Positions 1 through 12,985 of a DNA stretch of 39,563 nucleotides are shown here, piece by piece; within the stretch, counting starts at the first letter, position 1; the number at the start of each line of letters is the position of its first letter. This stretch comes from Rhodospirillaceae bacterium (GTDB taxonomy: Bacteria > Pseudomonadota > Alphaproteobacteria > Rhodospirillales > UBA2165), in the NCBI GenBank assembly GCA_018649245.1, contig JABIIH010000253.1, positions 1-39,563 of the forward strand, read 5' to 3'. The translations under genes were made by a program, and so were the position numbers. The notes beneath the pieces are model-generated. The model searched no databases and was not told the DNA's origin. It saw nothing but the letters and a program-made list of their open reading frames with translations.

Positions 1-22
1 ACCAGGGATTAATGCTGGAAGA

Positions 23-655
23 TTAGCTGGCAGAAGACCCGAGAAAGGCAATTTTTTTATCGAGGGCCTCAATCAGTCCTGAAACTTTGCCGCCGCTATT
101 GCGGATAACGGAAACAAACTCGGAGCGCTGGGTTTGAATCCAGCTGACGCCTTCAACCACAATATCAATAATCTGATACCTCCCATCGGTAAATTTTACC
201 CGCCAGATAATGCGTATCGGCTTAGCGCTTGAGCGGTTGATGCGGGTTTTTACAAAGGCAGAACTTTTTCGGCTGGTTGTTTCGCTAATTTGTAAGTTAG
301 CATTGGTATAAGCTTTGAAGCGTTTGGTAAAAGTCGCGATGATAAATTCTTCGAATAAATTCAGATATTGCTGTTGTTCCTGACGGGAAGCGCGACGCCA
401 GTACCGGCCCAACACCCACTTGGCGACGCCATTAAGATCAAAGGTGTCTAGCATCAAGACGCGAAATCGATTTTGTCGTTCTTTGAGCGTTATATTTTCA
501 ATCAGTAGGGATTTTTGTGCTCGATCAGACAAGGTGCTAATAAATTTTTGGGCGCCATCGGTAAATTCATCAGCTTGGACCGGCGGGGTCTGCAGGGTAA
601 CGCCCACCCAGAGCCCAAAAACAGCGGCAATAAAACCGCGACGGCTGATGCTCAT
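23..655 (-). CDS. mlaC: MlaC/Ttg2D-family phospholipid-binding ABC transporter auxiliary protein
   Basis: 210-aa ORF with N-terminal export signal (SRRGFIAAVFGLWVGV), MlaC-like body (FNLNGVAKWVLGRYWR-type segment, FTKRF, YQIIDIVVEGVSWIQTQRSEF); directly follows a VacJ/MlaA gene with 4-nt overlap. Confidence 0.85.
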   Translation of the reverse strand: MSISRRGFIAAVFGLWVGVTLQTPPVQADEFTDGAQKFISTLSDRAQKSLLIENITLKERQNRFRVLMLDTFDLNGVAKWVLGRYWRRASRQEQQQYLNLFEEFIIATFTKRFKAYTNANLQISETTSRKSSAFVKTRINRSSAKPIRIIWRVKFTDGRYQIIDIVVEGVSWIQTQRSEFVSVIRNSGGKVSGLIEALDKKIAFLGSSAS

Positions 656-1506
656 TTTTCAGTACCGGAATTTTTCCCAGAAATATTTTTAACACCACTG
701 TCGGCGGGCTGATCATTGGGATCATCCAACTCAAAATTATCAGAGAAATTCGGCGTCTCGTTATTTTTAGAACCGGCGCCATTTGAGATGTCTTCGTTTC
801 GGCGCTGACGATAAAGACTGCGAATTGCAGCATAGAAATCGATCGAAGATTTTTTGAGATCATCGAGGACGTCCCATAACTGGTCGCGAGTATCAATGCC
901 GCTGATGATCGTGCGGGTCAAAGGAACCCAATCATTGTCAGAATTCTCTGCCCACCAATTGATCGGATCGAGGAAAAAGTCAACGACTTTGCCAATGGCA
1001 TCCCGTGGATTGGACGGCCCAAACAGCGGCAGCATAATATAAGGGCCTTCACCGACACCCCAGACTGCCAGGGTTTGGCCAAAGTCTTCGTCATGTGGCT
1101 CCCATCCCCAATCGGCTGCTTGGTCACGGAAGCCGGCGATGCCGGCAGTCGAGTTGATGACAAACCTAATGATGGTATCACCGGCGCGTTCAGATTCACC
1201 CTGCAGAACATCATTGGCCAACACGACCGGTGTTTTTAAATTGTTGAGAAAATTGTGCACGCCAGTACGGACGACTTCCGGAAACAGTGCTCGATAAAGT
1301 GACGTTACCGGTTTGATGATGCCTTTATCAAGACCTTGGTTAAAACTAAAAATAAAGCGATTGGTCGGTTCTATTGGATCATTTATTTTATTGTATTCAG
1401 CCAGCGCTTCGGCATCGTCTCTTGGTGCTGAGGCGCAGCTTGCCAAGGTGACCATTGCTAATAAAAGCACTGAAATTTTCAAGAACGATTTTATCTTTCC
1501 GCGCAC
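652..1506 (-). CDS. mlaA: MlaA/VacJ-family outer-membrane lipoprotein
   Basis: Lipobox LASC, then NDPIEPTNRFIFSFNQGLDK and GPYIMLPLFGPSNPRDAIG, characteristic of VacJ/MlaA. Confidence 0.9.
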   Translation of the reverse strand: MRGKIKSFLKISVLLLAMVTLASCASAPRDDAEALAEYNKINDPIEPTNRFIFSFNQGLDKGIIKPVTSLYRALFPEVVRTGVHNFLNNLKTPVVLANDVLQGESERAGDTIIRFVINSTAGIAGFRDQAADWGWEPHDEDFGQTLAVWGVGEGPYIMLPLFGPSNPRDAIGKVVDFFLDPINWWAENSDNDWVPLTRTIISGIDTRDQLWDVLDDLKKSSIDFYAAIRSLYRQRRNEDISNGAGSKNNETPNFSDNFELDDPNDQPADSGVKNISGKNSGTEK

Positions 1507-1917
1507 CGATTTTTATCCTGTTTTTGTTGCCCAGTATAGGCGAGCTAACTTCAAACTTTTTTTAATTCACTAAGCCAATACACTAAACCTAGCGCAAAAA
1601 AAAACTAATACCCAACATATTGAGGAAACAATCTTAATAACGGATTACAACTTTCCACCCTATTTTGGCGTAATCTTAAACACTCTACACAGAAATTACA
1701 GCGCTCAAGTTAAAAAAACACTTCTAAAAACCCATATTTATCGAGTGTTAGTGATGTATGTTGTATTTAAGCAACACTCTCAGCCAATTTTCCGGTACTC
1801 GATTAGAAAGAAGTGTTTGAAGAAATAGGATCCTCGCCGTTTTCGATCATGCCTCTCGCGTTATTTTTGTCCTCATAAATAAATGGGAACGAACCACTCA
1901 TTTTTAAAGCTTGAATA

Positions 1918-1947
1918 TATATAAAGAAATACTTATATCTTTATATA
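1918..1947. promoter_or_regulatory. candidate SahR/ArsR-type operator: perfect 10-bp inverted repeat TATATAAAGA-N10-TCTTTATATA
   Basis: Arms 1918-1927 and 1938-1947 are exact reverse complements; ends 27 bp upstream of the start codon of the ArsR/methyltransferase regulator. Confidence 0.7.
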
Positions 1948-1974
1948 GTTTATTTAATTACGGCTGGCAAGATT

Positions 1975-2901
1975 TTGGACAATTTAATTACGACTTTGAA
2001 AGCAGTGGCAGAGCCAACGCGGCTGCGTTTATTGGCGCTTTGCTCCCAAGGCGAATTCACAGTCAGTGAGCTTGTGCAAATTCTTGGTCAATCCCAGCCT
2101 CGGGTGTCCCGCCATTTAAAGTTATTGTGTGATGCCGGCTTGCTGCAAAAACTGCGTGAAGGCAGTTGGATGTTTTATCGGTTTGCCCCGGATGAAAAGG
2201 CCGCATCGCTGGCCGATCAATTGTTGTCATTCATTCCCAAAGATGACGCCATGATAATTCTGGATCAAAAACGACTTAAAGAAGTTAAGGCTGAGCGAAG
2301 TAAAGCGGCAACCGACTATTTTCGTCAGAATGCCATGCATTGGGATAAAATTAGAGCCCTGCATGTCGATGCCGTGGAGGTTGAGCAGACCGTCAGTGAT
2401 ATTTTACTTGAGAAACCGGGCGAAAAATTTCTCGATATTGGTACCGGTACCGGTCGTATGTTGGAGCTGATCGCACCCCATTTCCAAGCAGCGGAGGGTA
2501 TCGATCAATCGCATGAAATGCTGGCCATTGCCCGCGACAATCTGGACCGGGCAAAGATCAGAAATTGTCAGTTGCGTCAGGGCGATATGTACCAATTGCC
2601 GTTTCCTGATCAAAGTTTCGATGCGGCATGCCTCCATATGGTTCTGCATTTTGCCGATGAACCAGCAAAAGTAATTGCCGATGCGGCACGTATTCTCAAA
2701 CCTGGCGGCAGATTGCTTGTCATTGATTTGGCGCCGCATAGTTTGGAAGAACTGAGAAAAAAATATCATCACCGCCGGCTCGGTTTCTCTGATGGAGAAA
2801 TTGTTCATTGGTATCAAAGAAATGGCCTGCAATTTAAATCACCGGTGCATCTGCCGGGTGGGCAGCTGACTGTTGCTTTGTGGCTCGGCATCAAGAATTA
2901 G
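1975..2901 (+). CDS. ArsR-family HTH regulator fused to SAM-dependent methyltransferase domain (SahR-like)
   Basis: N-terminal ArsR HTH (AEPTRLRLLALCSQGEFTVSELVQILGQSQPRVSRHLKLLCDAGLL) plus class I methyltransferase motif (FLDIGTGTGRMLELI); TTG start; immediately upstream of metF-metH. Confidence 0.88.
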   Translation: MDNLITTLKAVAEPTRLRLLALCSQGEFTVSELVQILGQSQPRVSRHLKLLCDAGLLQKLREGSWMFYRFAPDEKAASLADQLLSFIPKDDAMIILDQKRLKEVKAERSKAATDYFRQNAMHWDKIRALHVDAVEVEQTVSDILLEKPGEKFLDIGTGTGRMLELIAPHFQAAEGIDQSHEMLAIARDNLDRAKIRNCQLRQGDMYQLPFPDQSFDAACLHMVLHFADEPAKVIADAARILKPGGRLLVIDLAPHSLEELRKKYHHRRLGFSDGEIVHWYQRNGLQFKSPVHLPGGQLTVALWLGIKN

Positions 2902-7504
<4,603 letters not shown>

Positions 7505-7532
7505 ATTTTGACTTTTGAGCTTTGGGGTTGTC

Positions 7533-8387
7533 GTGACACCAGAATTTGTTTTGACCATGAGCTGCCCGGATAAAGCCGGGATCGTCGCCGCCACGACCGG
7601 CTGTCTGGCTGAGCTCGATTGCTTTATCACCAAGACCGCGCATTTTGCCGATAGCGAAACCGCGCGGTTTTTTGGCCGCATGGTGTTTCGGATAGATCAA
7701 CAGGGCTTGTCACCGGATGATGTGCGCAAGGCTTTTCAGGCTGTTGCTGATCGCTTCGAAATGGATTGGCAGATGCGCAACAAAGCAAATAATAAACGCG
7801 TGCTGATCATGGTGTCGAAGCCGGAGCATTGCCTCAACGATCTCCTCTACCGCTATCGCATCGGGGCGATGCCTATGGAGGTAACGGCGATTGTCTCCAA
7901 TCACCTGGATTTAAAGCCGCTCGCCGATTGGCATGACATTCCCTATCATCACCTGCCGGTCAGCAAAGATACCAAGCAGGATCAGGAAGCCGCTCTGTTG
8001 AAGATTATTGAGGATACCAACACAGATTTGATTGTGTTGGCGCGTTATATGCAAATTCTGACGCCTGAATTTATTACCAAGCTATACCCCCGCGTGATCA
8101 ATATTCATCATTCTTTCCTGCCGGGCTTCAAAGGTGCCAAGCCCTATCATCAAGCCCACGCCAGAGGTGTTAAAATCATTGGCGCGACGGCTCATTTTGT
8201 GACTGAAGATTTGGACGAAGGGCCGATTATCACTCAAGCAATCGAGCGGGTTGACCACACTCAAACGCCGGAAGATTTGGCGGCAGTCGGCCGTGATGTC
8301 GAGAGCCAAGTGCTGGCGCGGGGGATGCGGGCGGTGCTTGAAGACCGGGTACTGCTCAACGGCCATCGCACCATCGTATTCAGATAA
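7533..8387 (+). CDS. purU: formyltetrahydrofolate deformylase
   Basis: N-terminal ACT domain (LTMSCPDKAGIVAATTGCLAEL) plus formyltransferase fold (NIHHSFLPGFKGAKPYHQAHARGVKIIGATAHFVTEDLDEGPII). Start could be GTG 7533 or TTG 7515. Confidence 0.93.
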   Translation: MTPEFVLTMSCPDKAGIVAATTGCLAELDCFITKTAHFADSETARFFGRMVFRIDQQGLSPDDVRKAFQAVADRFEMDWQMRNKANNKRVLIMVSKPEHCLNDLLYRYRIGAMPMEVTAIVSNHLDLKPLADWHDIPYHHLPVSKDTKQDQEAALLKIIEDTNTDLIVLARYMQILTPEFITKLYPRVINIHHSFLPGFKGAKPYHQAHARGVKIIGATAHFVTEDLDEGPIITQAIERVDHTQTPEDLAAVGRDVESQVLARGMRAVLEDRVLLNGHRTIVFR

Positions 8388-8410
8388 ATTTTTTGCGCAT
8401 TGGATTGGAT

Positions 8411-8878
8411 ATGACCGAAGCTAAAAACAGCGACCGTTATTTCGAAGATTACACGCCTGACGAGGTCGTTATTATCGGTGAAGTAGAAGTTGATGAAGAG
8501 GAAATGATCAGCTTCGCCCGAGCGTACGATCCTCAAAGTATTCATATTGATCGGGAAAAAGCGATCGATGGTCCGTTTAATGGTCTGATTGCCAGCGGTT
8601 GGCTCACCGGCAGCTTGATGATGCGATTTTTCGCCCAAAATTTTCTATCTGAAATTTCCAGTATTGCTTCGCCGGGATTGGATGAAGTGCGTTGGCTGGC
8701 GCCGGTTCGCCCTGGAGATGTTTTAACTTTTCGGGTTACGACTACAGAGACCCGACGCTCGCAAACCAAACCTGACCGCGGTATTGTCAAAACCTTTACT
8801 GAAATACTCAACCAGGATGAGGTTGTGGTCATGAGCACAAAAAACGTCAACGTCATCTATTGCCGCAATCCTGCATAA
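8411..8878 (+). CDS. MaoC-like (R)-hydratase/dehydratase family protein
   Basis: Hot-dog MaoC features: DPQSIHIDREKA, GLIASGWLTGSLMMRFF, DEVRWLAPVRPGDVLTFRVTTTETRRS. Confidence 0.85.
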   Translation: MTEAKNSDRYFEDYTPDEVVIIGEVEVDEEEMISFARAYDPQSIHIDREKAIDGPFNGLIASGWLTGSLMMRFFAQNFLSEISSIASPGLDEVRWLAPVRPGDVLTFRVTTTETRRSQTKPDRGIVKTFTEILNQDEVVVMSTKNVNVIYCRNPA

Positions 8879-8970
8879 TAATTATCTGACAAAAAAATAG
8901 ATTTTTGGTTGATGTGCTTAAAGTCTTCTGTTATAAAATGGTCAAAATTAAATGACTATGGTAATAATAA

Positions 8971-9201
8971 ATGGACAATTTGGAGCGAGAACTTCCGGCC
9001 GGTGAGTTTAAGGCAACCTGTCTGAAGATTATGGATGAAGTCTCACAAGACCGGCGCAGCGTCACCGTCACCAAGCACGGCAAGCCGGTGGCGCGAATGG
9101 TGCCGGTTAAAGAGCAGCCGGGTTCACCCTTTGGCTGGCTTAAAGGCTCGGTGACCTTGGCCGGCGATATTGTCGGCGCGCCAAGAGAGGTGGCGAGTTA
9201 A
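8971..9201 (+). CDS. Phd/YefM-family antitoxin of type II toxin-antitoxin system
   Basis: 76 aa; GEFKATCLKIMDEVSQDRRSVTVTKHGKPVARMVPV is a typical Phd/YefM N-terminus; 10-nt gap to the PIN-domain toxin. Confidence 0.88.
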   Translation: MDNLERELPAGEFKATCLKIMDEVSQDRRSVTVTKHGKPVARMVPVKEQPGSPFGWLKGSVTLAGDIVGAPREVAS

Positions 9202-9211
9202 ATACAAATGA

Positions 9212-9619
9212 ATGCTGGTATTGGATACACATGTCTGGGTTTGGCTGGTCAGCGGGATTGAAGCGATGGGCCAGCAAACACTCACAACAATTGAAGCAGC
9301 AGCCAAGGCGGGCGAAGTCACTATACCCGCCGCTTCGGTTTGGGAAATTGCAATGTGGGAAAAGCGGGGGCTGGTTGTGCTCGCTAAACCCTGTGCCCAT
9401 TGGGTGGCGGATGCAGTTTCGGCGCCTGGATTATCGGTCCAGCCGATGACGTCAGAAATCGCAGTTGAAGCCGTCAACCTGCCGGGATCGTTTAAAGGTG
9501 ATCAAGCGGATCGGATGATTGTGGCGACGGCGCGGCTGTGCGGAGGCCAAGTGGTCACAGCGGATCAACGCATTATGGATTACGGTCAGGCCGGGTATGT
9601 TGGGGTTCTGGCGGCTTGA
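9212..9619 (+). CDS. PIN-domain (VapC-like) toxin
   Basis: MLVLDTHVWVWL, AASVWEIAMW, DQADRMIVATA, VTADQRIMDY: conserved acidic PIN residues present. Confidence 0.88.
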   Translation: MLVLDTHVWVWLVSGIEAMGQQTLTTIEAAAKAGEVTIPAASVWEIAMWEKRGLVVLAKPCAHWVADAVSAPGLSVQPMTSEIAVEAVNLPGSFKGDQADRMIVATARLCGGQVVTADQRIMDYGQAGYVGVLAA

Positions 9620-9630
9620 GGTTGGATTAA

Positions 9631-10170
9631 TTAATCTGCCAAAAGCCGTCGGCCCCAACGAACTGCACTTTCAAAATCTTCTGAAATCGGAATTTTTGCT
9701 GCCTGCATCGCTCCGGTTACCAAGGCACCTTCACTCAAACCGAAATTTTCGACCACCAAGCCGTCCGGTGCCTGGAGATCACCACTCGTTTCGTTGAGCG
9801 GTAGCTCGAACACATCGTGTAATTTCATTAATCGTGCAGCGTAATCCTCTTTATCCAAACTATAGCCAAGTACCGGCTTGCCGAGGCCCAGCATAAGACC
9901 CATTTCAAGCGCCGTACCAGCTTCGAGACTAGGTCCCCGAAACGGCGACATATTGGCGATCAGCAAATCACAATTCGTGATCAGCTCACGGCATTGATCG
10001 AAAATCTCTCCGGCCATCTTAGCATCACCGTTAAACAGTCGGTCTCCGGCCATATCCAGTTGCGAAACTCCGGCCATGCCATAGCGTTCACAAATAGCTT
10101 TTTTATTATTATCTATGTCTTTGCTATTGGGCAGAAAAATATCCGGACCTGATAAATATACGCGAAACAT
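9631..10170 (-). CDS. nucleoside 2-deoxyribosyltransferase-like protein
   Basis: MFRVYLSGPDIFLPNS...CDLLIANMSPFRGPSLEAGTALEMGLMLGLGKPVLGYS matches the nucleoside 2-deoxyribosyltransferase motif pattern; start at the internal Met (10170) is preferred over 10242. Confidence 0.8.
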   Translation of the reverse strand: MFRVYLSGPDIFLPNSKDIDNNKKAICERYGMAGVSQLDMAGDRLFNGDAKMAGEIFDQCRELITNCDLLIANMSPFRGPSLEAGTALEMGLMLGLGKPVLGYSLDKEDYAARLMKLHDVFELPLNETSGDLQAPDGLVVENFGLSEGALVTGAMQAAKIPISEDFESAVRWGRRLLAD

Positions 10171-10225
10171 CTCATTTCTTTCACTTGTTAAGGATAATCT
10201 CTCTATGGCAGTACCAGAGGTGATT

Positions 10226-11089
10226 TTATCCCATCCACTCAATACATTTTACTAACGATTTTTGCATCTCCGCTGCCGGTAGGTTAATGCGCCGGCCATG
10301 ACCCGGTAAAACCCACTCGAATTTATAGTCCAGTAATGTTTTCATTGAGGTTGTCTGGATGCTCCAATCATACCAGCAGGCGGTGCGAAAGGCGCGGAGA
10401 TTTTGCGCCTCAATGTTCCAAGCCAGGTGATCGCCGGTAAATAAAAAACTCTCTTGGTATAACAGGCAAGCTGAACCCTTGGTGTGGCCTGACACCGGAA
10501 GGATGACCAATTCGTCATCAATTTCAAACGGCTCACTACCGGTAATTTTATGCTCCACCTCGCCGGCACTTGAGACCGCATCATCGATATGGATGAAACG
10601 CTGGCAGCCAAAATGATCGGCATATTTTTGGTGATCAGCGATATCGTCACGATGGGTGAGAAACATTATGTCGAGGCCACCCATTCGCTCGATTTCTTTT
10701 ACCAAAGCGCCGGCAAAGCGGGGAGAATCCACCAAAATATTACCGGCCTGGCGTTGAATAAAATAACTGGTAGCGCCAAAACTGCTTTCAGCATGATAAC
10801 CACAGTGAAACACATTATCGGCTATCAGATCAGGAAATCTGAGCTGCGCATCAATGGCGGTTTTTTGTTCGGTGCCAATCGCACCAACGGGACAGGAAAT
10901 CAGCGCTTTTTGGGCCTGGCGGATGGATTTGGCGCTATCGGGTTGATTGTGGACAAAGGAATTGCTCGCTGCCCCTTTAAAACTTTCCGGCGCGAGCCAA
11001 TTGCAGGTCGAACAGTCAATGCAGCTTTGATCAACATAAAAATTTCCAGCAATATTTTCCGCTAGCCGCAAAGAGGATTTAGCCACCAC
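10226..11089 (-). CDS. fusion of ferredoxin-like (CxxCxxC...CP) domain and metallo-beta-lactamase-fold hydrolase
   Basis: VDQSCIDCSTCNWLAPESF...ALISCPVGAIG followed by MFLTHRDDIADH, LPVSGHTKGSACLLY, LFTGDHLAW, WVLPGHGR. Start probably one of two tandem GTGs (11089/11086); the ORF-track start at 11251 would overlap the upstream gene by >170 nt. Confidence 0.82.
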   Translation of the reverse strand: MVAKSSLRLAENIAGNFYVDQSCIDCSTCNWLAPESFKGAASNSFVHNQPDSAKSIRQAQKALISCPVGAIGTEQKTAIDAQLRFPDLIADNVFHCGYHAESSFGATSYFIQRQAGNILVDSPRFAGALVKEIERMGGLDIMFLTHRDDIADHQKYADHFGCQRFIHIDDAVSSAGEVEHKITGSEPFEIDDELVILPVSGHTKGSACLLYQESFLFTGDHLAWNIEAQNLRAFRTACWYDWSIQTTSMKTLLDYKFEWVLPGHGRRINLPAAEMQKSLVKCIEWMG

Positions 11090-12740
11090 ACTTGGCTCGG
11101 GCAACCATTGGAAATTGTTTGGCGCGACGGGTAAAGTAACAGGTATTCTGACCTGACCGGCGGCCGTCGATGGCCCGGCAAATGGTTTCATTGTCAGCTT
11201 CATTGAGCGTGACGCCGGCGATCTTGCCTTTGGTATTAAAGGCAAATTCAAGCTGCCACAATTCGGTTGAGGAATCGAGTTGAGCTAAAGTGGCGCGGTG
11301 GCGACCTTTCAGACCATCGCCGCGGCTAAAGCAGCCAAAATGTGAGACTGGTAACGTGAGCAATTGCTCGGTGGCTGTTGCTGGGTCTGTGGATTCGAGT
11401 ATTCGACCACTTTCATTTTGCTTAACATTATCACCAAACAACCAGAATCCAGCGCGATCAAGCAAGCTCAATTTTTCAGCAAGCAAGGAATTCAATTTTA
11501 CTTTTGCAGTTTCGGCTTCACCACGACGCACCATATTTACGAGCCTCGCCACAGTTCTATTCATCGCTGCATTTTTAGGCGTCGCCTGTCTTGTATTGGC
11601 CTTGGTTGGCAATTTCAGTCCTAGTTTTTTGAGCGCTGCTGACTGAGCTTCATTCAAGCAGTCAGTTTGATAGTCAATATCTTTGGCGAACCACGCGTGT
11701 CGATGGATCAGTGCCCACATTAATAAAGCTGTATCCGTCACGCTCAACCCGGCATCATCGGCCAAGGCTGAACTGAGATCACGGCAAGTATCGATAAAGC
11801 CCTCACCTTCGTTGAGCCAGAAATTTACCTGCAATTGTTCTGATCTGGCACCGAGCACCTGCAAAAATTTGTCAATTTCACCGGTTTTTACGGTGATGGA
11901 ATTGTCCGAAGTTTGATTGGCAAAACGGGCTGATTGTAACGCCGGCATGAGTTCAATATTGGCAGTTGGGTCATTCTTTAAGGCTAGATTGCGACCGAAC
12001 AGCTGATCTCGTTCCGGCCCGATATGGAGCTGCATTAAATTATCGTAAAATTTGGCGCGGTGATTTTTAAAAAGCGCTGCCATTTTATCGCTATCGGCAG
12101 CCATTTTTGCTGCCAGCTCACTTGACCACACGGCAGTAATATTTGACCAGCTTTTCGTGGTGTTGAGAATAAATTGAACGTCCTGTTCGGATATTTTTTG
12201 ATCCAAATAATGTATGTCGAGGGCGATGTCAGTGGCCCCGCCAGAAGTGGATTTAACGTGCGGCAGGATTTGGCCGTTGGCGCCGTATAGTTGATCGAAG
12301 GCGCTGCCTTTCGTATCGGTTGATTTTAATATGAGAATGGGTGCCGCCGGCATGGTGTTCTGGGCGGCAACATTTTGGGCTGTTACAATAATCAACGATA
12401 TTGGCTGATCGTAGAATTGCCGGAAAAGTTTGCCAATATTTATGCCGTTTGAAACTTGAACGGCAAGAGCGGAGTAGTCGACCGACTTCAGCGGAGGCTG
12501 AGAAGTTTTGCTAATGGTCAGCTTAGCCAACGCGCTCTGGCCAGCTTGCCGAGGTGTCAAATCAATAAAAACGGGTGGCTTTTCTTGTTGTATTTTTACC
12601 AGAGCCGCCCGTTTGCTTTCTTGGGCTTCGTCGGCTTGCTGTTTAACCAGGAAAAAGGCTACGCCACCCAGCAATATGACCAATCCAACAAGTACGCCAA
12701 TAAGCCGCCTATTCACGTTTATCTCCCGACTGCCGGTCAT
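11079..12740 (-). CDS. membrane-anchored hypothetical protein
   Basis: 553-aa ORF with N-terminal TM anchor (RRLIGVLVGLVILLGGVAFFLV); no recognised family; 3' end overlaps the Fd/MBL gene start slightly. Confidence 0.7.
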   Translation of the reverse strand: MTGSREINVNRRLIGVLVGLVILLGGVAFFLVKQQADEAQESKRAALVKIQQEKPPVFIDLTPRQAGQSALAKLTISKTSQPPLKSVDYSALAVQVSNGINIGKLFRQFYDQPISLIIVTAQNVAAQNTMPAAPILILKSTDTKGSAFDQLYGANGQILPHVKSTSGGATDIALDIHYLDQKISEQDVQFILNTTKSWSNITAVWSSELAAKMAADSDKMAALFKNHRAKFYDNLMQLHIGPERDQLFGRNLALKNDPTANIELMPALQSARFANQTSDNSITVKTGEIDKFLQVLGARSEQLQVNFWLNEGEGFIDTCRDLSSALADDAGLSVTDTALLMWALIHRHAWFAKDIDYQTDCLNEAQSAALKKLGLKLPTKANTRQATPKNAAMNRTVARLVNMVRRGEAETAKVKLNSLLAEKLSLLDRAGFWLFGDNVKQNESGRILESTDPATATEQLLTLPVSHFGCFSRGDGLKGRHRATLAQLDSSTELWQLEFAFNTKGKIAGVTLNEADNETICRAIDGRRSGQNTCYFTRRAKQFPMVARAKCGG

Positions 12741-12985
12741 TCACCAATATTTTAGTCAACCGCATTCAATCTACGCTAGCAGGACTAAGTTAAAGGTTCA
12801 ATCGTCACTAATAATTTCTGATTCTAGCAGCTTGAAACCAAATCTATGTAGATAACAAGTTTGTGCTCTTGGAACGGCCCGAATTTAAAAAAAGTACTTG
12901 GCCTTATTTAATGGATGGTTATGCTCACACTACTAACGGCAATAATAAAGTAGTGATCAGGCAACCGGAGTAGCAGGAGAAGAAG

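Noticed and set aside
10589-11065. 158-aa plus-strand ORF opposite the Fd-MBL gene
   Set aside because: Antisense to a gene with clear domain motifs; no family features.
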